A stretch of DNA of 64,000 nucleotides, from the NCBI GenBank assembly GCA_905182905.1, contig CAJJDH010000002.1, positions 56,594 to 120,593 of the forward strand. Reading direction: 5' to 3'. The position numbers were made by a program, and so were the translations under genes. Source of the DNA: a marine gamma proteobacterium HTCC2089 (GTDB taxonomy: Bacteria; Pseudomonadota; Gammaproteobacteria; Pseudomonadales; Azotimanducaceae). The notes under the pieces are model-generated. The model was given only the letters and a program-made list of their open reading frames with translations. It did not search any database and was not told the origin of the DNA. Below are positions 54,657 to 63,892 of this stretch, in pieces (position 1 is the first letter of the stretch; the number at the start of each line of letters is the position of its first letter).

Positions 54657-56201
54657 ATGTCCACAACCAGCCTACTAGTCATCCTCGACGGCTTTGGTCA
54701 CAGTACAGACACTGCCAATAATGCAATTGCTATGGCTGACACTCCAACTTGGGACAACCTTTGGCAGAATAGCCCCAGCACACTTATTTCCGGTTCTGGT
54801 AGCGACGTAGGTTTACCTGACGGACAGATGGGTAATTCAGAAGTAGGTCATATGAACCTAGGCTCTGGTCGAGTGGTTTATCAAGACTTCACACGTATCA
54901 ATAAGTCCATAGAAGAGGGAGATTTTGGCGACAACCCTGCACTCGTGCATGTCACAGAAACTGTGAAACAAACCAATGGCGCGTTACATGTTATGGGCTT
55001 GCTCTCTCCAGGCGGAGTGCACAGCCATGAAGAGCAAATATTCAGCCTAATCAAAATTGCCGCAGCCAAAGGGGTCGGCAAAATTTATCTGCACGCGTTC
55101 TTAGACGGCAGAGATACACCGCCACGCAGTGCCAAGGCCTCACTAGCAAAAGCGGACGCGCTATTTGCCGAGCTGCAATGCGGACAGGTGATCAGCGTGA
55201 GTGGTCGCTATTTTGCTATGGACAGAGACCGCAACTGGGATCGACTTGAACGCGCTTACAATTTGGTTGTGCGCGGAGAGGCCCCATTTCATGCAGAGAC
55301 TGGCGTACAGGCATTGGAAAGTGCATATCAGCGCGACGAAAATGACGAGTTTGTACAGCCAACGGCCGTCCACTCTCCAGATCAAGCGCCCTTTCACCTG
55401 TGTGAAGAAGACGCTGTCATCTTTATGAATTTTCGCGCAGATAGAGCACGACAATTTACCAGAGCCATGACCGAGACAGGTTTCGACGGCTTTCCGCGAC
55501 GCTCATTTTTTCCAACGGCAAATTTTACAACGCTAACCCAGTATGCAGAAGATATAGATCTGCCCTGCGCTTTTAGCAAACTCAAGCTGACCAACTCCCT
55601 AGGCGAGCACCTGCAGAATAAGGGCCTGCGCCAACTGCGAATTGCTGAAACTGAGAAGTACGCCCACGTAACATTCTTTTTCTCAGGTGGTCGAGAAGAA
55701 CTATTCGACGGCGAAGAACGCCTACTTATCCCATCACCCAAGGTTGCAACCTATGACCTGCAGCCAGAAATGAGTGCGAAAAAAGTCACGGACGAACTTA
55801 TCGAAGCAATAAATAGCGGACGCTTCGACACAATTGTTTGCAACTATGCCAACGGTGACATGGTCGGTCATAGCGGAAAACTACAGCCAGCGATTAAGGC
55901 TGTGGAAACTCTAGATCATTGCCTTATGCGCCTACAGGAAGTAATTAGGCATACCGATGGCCAGATGTTGGTTACCGCAGACCACGGTAATGTTGAGCAA
56001 ATGGTAGATCACACCAGTAATCAGGAGCACACGGCGCATACAAGCAACCTTGTTCCCTTAGTCTATTTAGGGCCACAAGATATTAATCTGCGCGACGGCG
56101 GCTCTTTGTGCGATGTTGCGCCGACACTACTAGAACTCATGGGGCTAGATATTCCTCAAGAAATGACAGGGCGATCATTAATAGCTGGAGGTGGAAAGTA
56201 A
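54657..56201 (+). CDS. gpmI: 2,3-bisphosphoglycerate-independent phosphoglycerate mutase
   Basis: 514 residues. Manganese-dependent glycolytic enzyme. Nucleophile Ser in 'PDGQMGNSEVGHMNLGSG' (near residue 63), metal ligands in 'LVILDGFGH', 'NYANGDMVGHSG' and 'VTADHGNVEQM'. Starts after an AGGAG ribosome site. EnvC follows 26 bp later. Confidence 0.97.
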   Translation: MSTTSLLVILDGFGHSTDTANNAIAMADTPTWDNLWQNSPSTLISGSGSDVGLPDGQMGNSEVGHMNLGSGRVVYQDFTRINKSIEEGDFGDNPALVHVTETVKQTNGALHVMGLLSPGGVHSHEEQIFSLIKIAAAKGVGKIYLHAFLDGRDTPPRSAKASLAKADALFAELQCGQVISVSGRYFAMDRDRNWDRLERAYNLVVRGEAPFHAETGVQALESAYQRDENDEFVQPTAVHSPDQAPFHLCEEDAVIFMNFRADRARQFTRAMTETGFDGFPRRSFFPTANFTTLTQYAEDIDLPCAFSKLKLTNSLGEHLQNKGLRQLRIAETEKYAHVTFFFSGGREELFDGEERLLIPSPKVATYDLQPEMSAKKVTDELIEAINSGRFDTIVCNYANGDMVGHSGKLQPAIKAVETLDHCLMRLQEVIRHTDGQMLVTADHGNVEQMVDHTSNQEHTAHTSNLVPLVYLGPQDINLRDGGSLCDVAPTLLELMGLDIPQEMTGRSLIAGGGK

Positions 56202-56227
56202 CCGAGCTTGCAAACAATCAAGCTGAA

Positions 56228-57424
56228 ATGACTACCACCGGTCGTTATCCCTTCGCGCACCGTAGTGCTAAGTCTACGGGTCAGTTCCGTAAGATGGCGC
56301 TAATCATTGCAGCAGTACTACTGCTGATCAGCCCGCATACATTTACCGCAGAATCTGAGCTTGGCATTGAGGAAAGCGAACTGGCTTTGCAGCAAACTCT
56401 CGAGCAACTGAATGCGTTAGACAAATGGCTGACTCAGGCAGAGCAGGACAATAACCAACTCATAGCGCAGCTACGCGAGCAAGACAAAAAGATTGCAGCG
56501 TTGACCAAGCAAACACAGCAAGCTAACAAAGCCCTGGCAAAAGCAAATATGGCACTGGGCAAAACAACCAACGAAATAGACGCACTTAAAGCGTCACAAA
56601 AGCAGCAGCGCCAAGCCGTAGCCATTCACCTGCGGGCCGCTTATCGCTTAGGCGGAGACGATTTCATCAAGCAACTGCTGAACAAAAACTCCTCTGCGGA
56701 CCTAGATAGACTAATACGTTATCACGGCTATTTTGGGACAGAGCGACTAGCTCTCATTGAAGGCTACAAAAATTCACTGCAGCAATTAGCCGAAAGCGAA
56801 AAAATTCTCAGCAAGCAGAAGCAACAACGCAACGGCCACCTAAAGGCCTTACAGCAACAGCGTGCCAACATGAGTAGCGAGCGCAAAGCTCGAGAACGAT
56901 CAATCAGTAAACTCGCCGCACAAAAGAAAGACAAAACCCAGCAACAAAAAACACTTTTAGCAGATAGCGAACGTCTGCAGTCGCTTATACAAACTCTACA
57001 ACTAGAACCTCTAGGTTTTGACGACTCAAGTATTGAAGAGGCCAAGGGCAGTCTGCCAAAGCCAATGGAAGGTAAGTTAAGAAATCGATTCGGCGAGCAA
57101 CGAGCCGGTGGACGGCTGCAGTGGCGTGGCTTTACGATGGGTGCAGAACTGGGCACGCCGGTAACAGCAGTTTTTCGTGGCAGAGTAGTATTTGCAGACT
57201 GGCTTAGAGGTTTTGGCTTGATGACTATTATTGATCATGGCGAGGGCTACATGACCATGTATGGGTTTTGCGACAACCTAAGCAAAAAGACCGGCGACTG
57301 GGTCGAAAGTGGCGAAACCATTGCAAGCGCAGGCAATAGTGGCGGCCAACAAGAGCCGGGCATGTATTTTGAGTTACGTCACGAGGGCATTGTGCGCGAC
57401 CCCGCCAAGTGGATAAACCTCTAG
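56228..57424 (+). CDS. envC: EnvC-like murein hydrolase activator
   Basis: 398 residues from ATG 56228; the frame runs back into gpmI but without a plausible start. Signal segment ('ALIIAAVLLLISPHTFTAES'), long coiled coil (about 50-250), and a C-terminal LytM domain ('LRNRFGEQRAGGRLQWRGF' to 'MYFELRHEG'). The LytM zinc ligands (H..D and HxH) are missing, as in E. coli EnvC, which activates amidases AmiA/AmiB rather than cutting peptidoglycan. Followed by ctpA. Confidence 0.92.
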   Translation: MTTTGRYPFAHRSAKSTGQFRKMALIIAAVLLLISPHTFTAESELGIEESELALQQTLEQLNALDKWLTQAEQDNNQLIAQLREQDKKIAALTKQTQQANKALAKANMALGKTTNEIDALKASQKQQRQAVAIHLRAAYRLGGDDFIKQLLNKNSSADLDRLIRYHGYFGTERLALIEGYKNSLQQLAESEKILSKQKQQRNGHLKALQQQRANMSSERKARERSISKLAAQKKDKTQQQKTLLADSERLQSLIQTLQLEPLGFDDSSIEEAKGSLPKPMEGKLRNRFGEQRAGGRLQWRGFTMGAELGTPVTAVFRGRVVFADWLRGFGLMTIIDHGEGYMTMYGFCDNLSKKTGDWVESGETIASAGNSGGQQEPGMYFELRHEGIVRDPAKWINL

Positions 57425-57493
57425 CCTAGGAGGAGCAAGCCTCAACCACATGGTTTATGATCCAAGAAATGGCCCAATCAATACGTTAACTAA

Positions 57494-58702
57494 ATGACTC
57501 TAAAGCCACTCTCACTACTCAACCTACTGCTAAGTATGATCAGCGGCATACTACTGGGAATAGTTATTTTTCAGTGGTATTACTCGGGGCATATTTCAAG
57601 ACATATTTCTGGATATAGTTCGACGCACGCGAACATAGCGGCGGCGCTGAAACAAATAGACCAGCACTTTGTGGGGGAGCTTGATGAAAAAACTCTGACC
57701 AACCAAGCAATTAACGGCATGCTTGCAGGGCTTGACGAATATTCCGAACTACTAGACCAGCAGAGCTACGCAAATCTAGTGAGCCATAGCCAAGGAGAAT
57801 TCGTCGGCATTGGAGTTGAAATCAAGCTTTCTAACGGTTTCTTTACTGTAGTGCGCGTAAATAGAGGCACACCAGCCGAGTCCGCGGGCATCGCTGTTGG
57901 CGACACAATCAGAGCAATAAACGGCACATCAGCTAAGGGCATGAGTGCAGAACAGATTAGTCAGCAAATGCAGGGCGCTATAGGCACAAACCTAGCCTTA
58001 TTGCTAAAGCGAGAAGAGCAAGCCGAGCTAATTCCCATGGTTCTTCAACGACAACTAATCACCACTACACACATCACCCATAAACGCCTCGCCAACGATA
58101 TAGGGTACGTGCGCATTACAAATTTTGATCAAAACGCCGGCGCAAACTTGTTGGCTAGTCTAGCTACACTGAACAAGCAAAGGGCAACTAAGGGCCTTAT
58201 TTTAGATTTGCGCAGCAACCCTGGGGGCATATTGCGCGCCTGCGTAGATGTCGCAGAAATATTTTTGGATGGGGGGTTAGTTGTCTCTACCCAGCGCAGC
58301 AGCACTTTCTTAGCTGACGATCCTAGCAAGGTTGACTACTTCGCCAGCACAGGGGACTTTAGCGCAGAGCTACCGCTGGCCATACTTATCAATGAAGGTA
58401 CTGCTTCAGCGTCTGAAATTGTAGCCGGTGCCATGCAAGATCATGGACGCGCAACAATCATTGGCAATACATCTTTCGGTAAAGGCACTGTGCAGTCGCT
58501 TATGCCGCCCCTACCTGATGGACAGGCGTTAAAGATCACTACCGCCTACTATTACACGCCAAATGGACGCTCATTCCACAACGCTGGCATTGAACCTGAC
58601 ATTACTTTTAGTGCAAATGAAGACGAGTTATTGGAATTTGCAGCAGCGCATTTGCTACAGGAACAATCATCAAGCGCAGTTGATATCAGCGTAGGCGAAT
58701 AG
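57494..58702 (+). CDS. ctpA: C-terminal processing peptidase, S41 family
   Basis: 402 residues. N-terminal signal anchor (about 8-30), PDZ domain ('GEFVGIGVEIKLSNGFFTVV', about 95-175), and S41 protease with catalytic Ser in 'NEGTASASEIVAGAMQDHG' and Lys in 'NTSFGKGTVQSLMP'. Shorter than E. coli Prc and of CtpA/CtpB length. Same order as in Pseudomonas; the divergent polysaccharide deacetylase gene that follows there is absent. Confidence 0.94.
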   Translation: MTLKPLSLLNLLLSMISGILLGIVIFQWYYSGHISRHISGYSSTHANIAAALKQIDQHFVGELDEKTLTNQAINGMLAGLDEYSELLDQQSYANLVSHSQGEFVGIGVEIKLSNGFFTVVRVNRGTPAESAGIAVGDTIRAINGTSAKGMSAEQISQQMQGAIGTNLALLLKREEQAELIPMVLQRQLITTTHITHKRLANDIGYVRITNFDQNAGANLLASLATLNKQRATKGLILDLRSNPGGILRACVDVAEIFLDGGLVVSTQRSSTFLADDPSKVDYFASTGDFSAELPLAILINEGTASASEIVAGAMQDHGRATIIGNTSFGKGTVQSLMPPLPDGQALKITTAYYYTPNGRSFHNAGIEPDITFSANEDELLEFAAAHLLQEQSSSAVDISVGE

Positions 58703-58789
58703 AAGCTCAGCGCCAACGTCAATCTATGCGGCATAAAAAATTGGTTTGTGGCTTGGGCGGCAAACCAGATCGGCCAACGCCTCTTAAGG

Positions 58790-59527
58790 CTACTCGTCTA
58801 GAAAAGACTGACCGGCAGCAACGTCTAAGGTGCCTTCATAAATAGCACGACCAGTAATGGCGCCTAACAACAATTCTGGCTGTTCTGAAAATGCAGCTTT
58901 AAGCACATGCAAATCTTGCATATTGGTCACACCACCTGAAGCAATCACAGGCATATTGGCCGCCTGCGCAATTTCTAACGTGGCCGTAACATTCAGGCCT
59001 TCCATCATGCCGTCGCGATCAATGTCGGTATAAACAATGCCAGCAATGGGTAGCTCACCCGCTTGGCGTGCTAGATCAAGAGCCTGTACGCCAGAGTCTT
59101 TGTCCCAGCCTTGGGTAGCTGCAACGCCGCCTCGAGCATCTAGACCCAAAATTACTTGGCCAGGATACTTATGCGCCATGGTTGCTAAGAACTCGGGGTC
59201 TTCAATGGCTTTAGTGCCAACAATCACTGCGCTCACGCCCACATCAAGGTAAGCATCGATAATTTCAGCACTGCGAATACCGCCACCCACCTGCACAGGT
59301 ATGTCACCCATGGCAGCGACCATGGCACCAATTAACGCTGCATTTTTTGGCTCGCCAGCAAAGGCTCCGTCCAGATCAACAATATGTAAACGACGACCGC
59401 CTTGCTCTTTCCAATGCGCCGCCATAGCAACGGGGTCTTTAGAAAACACTGTAGAGTCTTCCATGCGACCTTGGCGCAGGCGCACGCAAGCACCCTCTTT
59501 TAAATCAATAGCGGGAATCAGCAACAT
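58790..59527 (-). CDS. hisA: ProFAR isomerase
   Basis: 245 residues from the ATG at 59527, 4 bp after the hisB stop; the frame is open into hisB but a longer N-terminus is not in the family. TIM barrel with 'LLIPAIDLKEGACVRLRQG' (phosphate loop and Asp), 'QVGGGIRSAEIIDAYL', 'TDIDRDGMMEG' and 'VIASGGVTNMQDL'. Converts ProFAR to PRFAR, the substrate of HisHF. hisH is not upstream and hisF not downstream, which is unusual. Confidence 0.97.
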   Translation of the reverse strand: MLLIPAIDLKEGACVRLRQGRMEDSTVFSKDPVAMAAHWKEQGGRRLHIVDLDGAFAGEPKNAALIGAMVAAMGDIPVQVGGGIRSAEIIDAYLDVGVSAVIVGTKAIEDPEFLATMAHKYPGQVILGLDARGGVAATQGWDKDSGVQALDLARQAGELPIAGIVYTDIDRDGMMEGLNVTATLEIAQAANMPVIASGGVTNMQDLHVLKAAFSEQPELLLGAITGRAIYEGTLDVAAGQSFLDE

Positions 59528-59531
59528 AGAT

Positions 59532-60128
59532 TTATAGGCTACCTTTTGTCGACGGCACAATGCCGGACATGCGCTCATCTGCAGTAATTGCCATACGCAG
59601 GGCACGACCAAACGCCTTAAACAAGGTTTCCGCTTGGTGGTGAGCGTTTTCACCTTTGAGGTTATCTAGGTGCAGAGTCATCATGGAGTGGTTAACCATG
59701 CCTTGGAAAAACTCGCGCAATAAATCTACGTCAAAATCACCCACGCGACCGCGAGTGTACTCCACCCCATAGTGCAAGCCAGGACGACCGGACAGGTCTA
59801 TTACAACCCGTGATAGAGCTTCGTCTAACGGCACATAAGCATGACCGTATCGCGTAATACCGCTTTTATCGCCAATAGCTTCATTCAGAGCCTGGCCCAA
59901 AACAATACCCACATCCTCAACCATGTGGTGAGCGTCAACCTCAAGATCACCGGTGGCTTCAATATGGATATCAATCATGCCGTGACGAGAAATTTGCGTC
60001 AGCATATGATCAAAAAATGGCAGGCCCGTAGCAAAATGGCTGTCTCCGGTGCCATCCAGATTTATGCTCAAGACAATCTGGGTTTCGCTGGTATCTCTTG
60101 TAATTTTCGCCTGACGCACTTTTATCAC
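59532..60128 (-). CDS. hisB: imidazoleglycerol-phosphate dehydratase
   Basis: 198 residues, monofunctional IGPD. GTG start with a GCAGG ribosome site. Metal-binding His/Glu motifs '[16 protein letters not shown]' and '[19 protein letters not shown]'. Followed by hisA with a 4-bp gap; in most gammaproteobacteria hisH lies between them. Confidence 0.97.
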   Translation of the reverse strand: MIKVRQAKITRDTSETQIVLSINLDGTGDSHFATGLPFFDHMLTQISRHGMIDIHIEATGDLEVDAHHMVEDVGIVLGQALNEAIGDKSGITRYGHAYVPLDEALSRVVIDLSGRPGLHYGVEYTRGRVGDFDVDLLREFFQGMVNHSMMTLHLDNLKGENAHHQAETLFKAFGRALRMAITADERMSGIVPSTKGSL

Positions 60129-60249
60129 CTGCGGTTATGCTTTGAAGGCGGGCAGTTTAACGGGCTTTGCCAAAGATTACAGTCTTGGTTTAAATCAATT
60201 ACCAGCTGCCATAATCCCTGCAGTCTGATTTGGCTGAAAAATCTAGCTA

Positions 60250-60657
60250 CTAAAGCAGATCCATCAAATCGCCATGGGGTAAAAACCGATTGCTGGTATT
60301 TGCCTTTATCCATGAGACTAAATCCGCAGGCACAGTTTTGCGCTTTTTTAGCACTCGCATTAATCCTACTACTGGAGACTTAGCCTCGGCTTTCCACTCG
60401 GGGTAGCGCATCTCGCCCAACGTGAACAAACGAATCAAGCCTACTATTGCCGCATCGTCTAAATCAGTCCCCGCATCTTGCCAGCCCGAGTGCTGCATTA
60501 GCCGAGCTAACGTAGCAATTTGCTCTGCGGTCAGCTCAATTGCGAAATTTTCTTTCGCGCCGGCCGCTGCTAGCTCCAAGGCTAAAGCCAAAGTAGCCGC
60601 ATCAATAGACTTGTTCTGAGCATTGAATTGGCTTGGATCAAATGTATCTACAGACAT
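60250..60657 (-). CDS. uncharacterised protein upstream of hisB
   Basis: 135 residues; I do not recognise a named family. Start placed at the ATG at 60657 with a GGGAAA-type ribosome site; an earlier in-frame start would add 21 residues unlike the rest. Mostly alpha-helical, Ala-rich, with an ordered middle ('LARLMQHSGWQDAGTDLD') and a C-terminal 'LVSWIKANTSNRFLPHGDL'. No membrane segment or cysteine motif. An unnamed gene occupies a similar place between hisB and asmA in Pseudomonas, but I cannot confirm homology. Confidence 0.6.
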   Translation of the reverse strand: MSVDTFDPSQFNAQNKSIDAATLALALELAAAGAKENFAIELTAEQIATLARLMQHSGWQDAGTDLDDAAIVGLIRLFTLGEMRYPEWKAEAKSPVVGLMRVLKKRKTVPADLVSWIKANTSNRFLPHGDLMDLL

Positions 60658-60861
60658 GGTTTTCCCAGTGAAGTGTTCGGTTGTCGCAAAAGACCCACAG
60701 TCGGTCTGCATTCCAATCATAAACTATCCACGATTTGTAATATTGGTATAGATTGCGTTTTCTAGATATTTACCGCTTTTGAAAACGGCTAATCACCGAG
60801 ACATTTAGAGCAATGCGTTAAAAGAACCAATAACTGCACCATTAACTAGAGGAATAGTTAA

Positions 60862-62367
60862 ATGAAACGATTTATACAGCTGATTGTTGCGGTATTACTA
60901 CTAGTCGTTATAGCCGCCTACTTTTATTTACAAGACGGCGAACGCTACAAAGCTGACCTTGAAGCCTATTTGAGCGATACCAGTGGTTACGACATTGAGA
61001 TCAACGGTGATATTCAATGGCAGATCTTACCTACCCTTGGGCTAACTGCCGAAAAGATTAGTGCCGCTAACGCTGAAGAAAAAATAAGTGTTGGCCAGCT
61101 CACACTAAATGCGCAATTTGGCAATATTTTCTCGGCCTTGGATTCTTGGCAGATACACCAGTTTAACGTGCAAAATGTCGTGATAGATTCCGCAGGTAGC
61201 CAAATGATTGTGCGCAGTTTGACACTCAAAGATTTTCAACCTGAAACGCCCAGCCCTTTTGAACTTGATTTCGCCTATCAAGCTGGGGCAGATGTTGCGG
61301 CAGATGACTTTAACCTCAAAGGCAGCCTCACCTATATGTCTTTGGAGGCATCTAACACCGGTCAGAGCACACTTGTGAAGTTCACCAATACTGCACTGAC
61401 CAGCACCTATGCCAACGGTATTTGTAGCGGCGAAGTATCCGACAATGCAGCACCGCCAAGTGTCGCAAGTACAAACGACGACTTGCTGCCGGTAGAAAGC
61501 ATTTTGGCCTTTGATGCAAATATCGCCTGCAACCTAAGCGAGCTAAACGCCGGTGAGTACAAGTTCAACAATGCCAAATTGAATGTCAAACAAGTAGCAG
61601 GCAAAAGCAAAGCAACGCTAGCATTAGCCGACTTTTTTGGTGGCAACTTAAACACAATTGCGGATATCAACGTAAACCCTGTGCCAGTAGAGTGGGATAT
61701 ATCCTTCGAAGGCGCCGATATAGACAGCCGCAAGCTGTTGGAGCTGTCAGAGAGCAAACTCAACTGGCAAGCCCCACTGGAAGTTAAGGGGCAACTGAAA
61801 ATGCTGGGCAACACAGAACAAGCATTAGCCGATAGTATAGTAGGGTCGGCAAACTTGGATGGCGGTCAAGGCAGCATTGATATCAGCCAGGTTAAGAAGG
61901 CGCTAGTGGTGATCAATCAACTGGCATCAACTAAAGAACCTGTAGGTGAGTTGCCTGATCAGCTGCAGTACAACAATTTGCAGGCGGCGTGGACTATTCA
62001 GGGCCAAGCCAACAGCTTGGTGGTGGATTTGGACAATCTACAAACCTCAGCTAGTGGCCAGATCCAATTTCTTGCTGATAACCTGAACCTCAGCGGCAGC
62101 GCGGTAGTAAACACACCCCAACCAGGGCAACAGATTAAGCTAACCCCTGCGCTAATGAATACTGCCATTCCTTTTGATTGCGAAGGGCAACTAGCAGAGC
62201 CTTCCTGCAAGCCAAATACCAAAGCAATAGGTAAGATGCTGGTGCAGATATTGAAAAATTCTCAGCAAGATAAAGTTAAAAAGAAAATAAGCGACGCCAT
62301 TGAAGAAAAAGTGCCTGATCAGCTGAAAGACGCCGCCAAGCAACTACTTAATCTCTTCGGCAAGTAA
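60862..62367 (+). CDS. asmA: AsmA-family protein
   Basis: 501 residues; E. coli AsmA is 617. N-terminal membrane anchor (about 5-24), then the AsmA beta-helical lipid-transfer domain ('YDIEINGDIQWQILPTLGLT' is the family N-terminal signature) and C-terminal DUF3971-like part ('LNLSGSAVVNTPQPGQQI'). It belongs to the bridge-like group affecting outer-membrane lipids. An AGAGGA ribosome site precedes the ATG. mutY follows after 20 bp. Confidence 0.88.
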   Translation: MKRFIQLIVAVLLLVVIAAYFYLQDGERYKADLEAYLSDTSGYDIEINGDIQWQILPTLGLTAEKISAANAEEKISVGQLTLNAQFGNIFSALDSWQIHQFNVQNVVIDSAGSQMIVRSLTLKDFQPETPSPFELDFAYQAGADVAADDFNLKGSLTYMSLEASNTGQSTLVKFTNTALTSTYANGICSGEVSDNAAPPSVASTNDDLLPVESILAFDANIACNLSELNAGEYKFNNAKLNVKQVAGKSKATLALADFFGGNLNTIADINVNPVPVEWDISFEGADIDSRKLLELSESKLNWQAPLEVKGQLKMLGNTEQALADSIVGSANLDGGQGSIDISQVKKALVVINQLASTKEPVGELPDQLQYNNLQAAWTIQGQANSLVVDLDNLQTSASGQIQFLADNLNLSGSAVVNTPQPGQQIKLTPALMNTAIPFDCEGQLAEPSCKPNTKAIGKMLVQILKNSQQDKVKKKISDAIEEKVPDQLKDAAKQLLNLFGK

Positions 62368-62387
62368 TAAAAAGGTATGCGTATTAG

Positions 62388-63458
62388 ATGGACTGGTTTG
62401 CTGGGCGACTACTAGAGTGGTTTGAAGAAAATGGCCGCAAAGACTTGCCCTGGCAAACCGACATCAATCCATATCGGGTCTGGGTTTCGGAGATCATGTT
62501 GCAGCAGACCCAAGTTGCCACAGTAATCGACTACTTTGCGCGCTTCACCCAGCGCTTCCCCAACATTGAGAGCTTAGCCCAGGCCCATATAGACGAGGTA
62601 CTGCATCTTTGGACTGGGCTAGGTTACTACGCACGGGGGAGAAATTTACATAAATCCGCCCAGCTGGTGGTTGCAAACCACGCCGGCCAAATGCCCACAG
62701 AGCAACAAGCACTTGAGTCTCTACCAGGGATAGGCCGCTCTACCGCCGGAGCGATAAGAGCCATTGCCATGAACCAGCAAGGGGTGATTTTAGATGGCAA
62801 CGTGAAACGGGTTCTGGCGAGGTTTCATGGCGTAGAGGGCTACCCTGGCGACAGCAAGATCAGTGCACGAATGTGGCTGGATGCAACCGCACATACACCC
62901 GCTACATCAACCGCAGCCTATACCCAAGCCATTATGGATTTGGGAGCAACCCTGTGTACTAGAAAGAAAGCTGCCTGTGAACAATGCCCTATGCGCAGCA
63001 AATGCGTGGCTTTGGCCAAAGACATGGTGCATTTATTGCCCACACCCAAAGCGAAAAAAGCCAAACCCCTACGCACAGCGCGGTTCTTCATAGCCAGCTT
63101 ACCGAATGGCGCCACGCTAATGGAGCAAAGGCCGGCGACGGGTCTATGGGGAGGCTTATGGAACCCGCCAGAGCGCAGTTCTGACACCTCTATAGATATG
63201 TACTTGGCAGAACTAGGATTGAAAGCATCCGATGTAGAGCAACACACCGCAGCGGTTTTCCGCCATACATTTACCCACTTTCATTTAGACGTAGAACCCA
63301 TTTACTTAACCCTAAAGCGTCAACCGACATTAGCCGTGGAGGAAAGCAGTAGCCGCTGGGTGTTACCTGAACATTTAGAAAACAACAACGAAGCCATAGG
63401 ATTGTCTGCGGTAGCGGTTAAACTACTAACACCGCTGGGCAAGACCCAAGATAGATAG
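62388..63458 (+). CDS. mutY: A/G-specific adenine DNA glycosylase
   Basis: 356 residues. Removes A opposite 8-oxoG. Catalytic Glu in 'SEIMLQQTQV', helix-hairpin-helix 'ESLPGIGRSTAGAI', catalytic Asp in 'ILDGNVKRV', and 4Fe-4S cysteines in 'CTRKKAACEQCPMRSKC'. The C-terminal NUDIX-like domain follows from about 225. In operon with asmA and yggX. Confidence 0.97.
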   Translation: MDWFAGRLLEWFEENGRKDLPWQTDINPYRVWVSEIMLQQTQVATVIDYFARFTQRFPNIESLAQAHIDEVLHLWTGLGYYARGRNLHKSAQLVVANHAGQMPTEQQALESLPGIGRSTAGAIRAIAMNQQGVILDGNVKRVLARFHGVEGYPGDSKISARMWLDATAHTPATSTAAYTQAIMDLGATLCTRKKAACEQCPMRSKCVALAKDMVHLLPTPKAKKAKPLRTARFFIASLPNGATLMEQRPATGLWGGLWNPPERSSDTSIDMYLAELGLKASDVEQHTAAVFRHTFTHFHLDVEPIYLTLKRQPTLAVEESSSRWVLPEHLENNNEAIGLSAVAVKLLTPLGKTQDR

Positions 63459-63481
63459 CAAAGCGAATATAAAGAGGCAAA

Positions 63482-63757
63482 ATGACCAGAACAGTACTGT
63501 GCAGCAAATACCAAAAAGAACTGCCCGGGTTGGAAAAACAACCCATCCCCGGCGTTCATGGTGAAAAAATATTTGCTCAGGTCTCCGAAAAAGCCTGGCT
63601 GGAATGGCAGACCCTGCAAACCATGCTGATAAACGAAAAACATTTGAGCCTAATAGATCCCGAAACACGTAAGTATTTGCTGGACCAGATGTGGAAATTC
63701 TTCAGAAATGAGGATGTAGATCGACCGGAAGGCTATACACCTGCTCAGAGCAGTTGA
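63482..63757 (+). CDS. yggX: oxidative-damage protection protein (Fe(II) trafficking, YggX)
   Basis: 91 residues. 'MTRTVLCSKYQKELPGLEKQ' with the conserved Cys7 and 'WLEWQTLQTMLINEKHLSL' are family features. Protects Fe-S clusters, which fits the MutY neighbour. Starts 23 bp after mutY. Confidence 0.97.
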   Translation: MTRTVLCSKYQKELPGLEKQPIPGVHGEKIFAQVSEKAWLEWQTLQTMLINEKHLSLIDPETRKYLLDQMWKFFRNEDVDRPEGYTPAQSS

Positions 63758-63816
63758 CGGGAAGCCGCGACATCGGTTTAATACGCCGCTCGCTGCCAAC
63801 GTTAGGCAAGCAGTAC

Positions 63817-63892
63817 GGCCTGATAGCTCAGTCGGTAGAGCAGAGGATTGAAAATCCTCGTGTCGGTGGTTCGATTCCACCTCAGGCCACCA
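63817..63892 (+). tRNA. tRNA-Phe (anticodon GAA)
   Basis: 76-base cloverleaf with encoded CCA. Acceptor stem GGCCTGA (63817-63823) pairs with TCAGGCC (63882-63888); the anticodon loop TTGAAAA carries GAA; the T loop TTCGATT is standard. It follows mutY-yggX as in relatives. Confidence 0.98.

Noticed and set aside
63650..63880. 76-codon frame antisense to yggX and tRNA-Phe
   Set aside because: Its N-terminal 'ESNHRHEDFQSSALPTELSG' is the well-known false translation of a tRNA gene's opposite strand.
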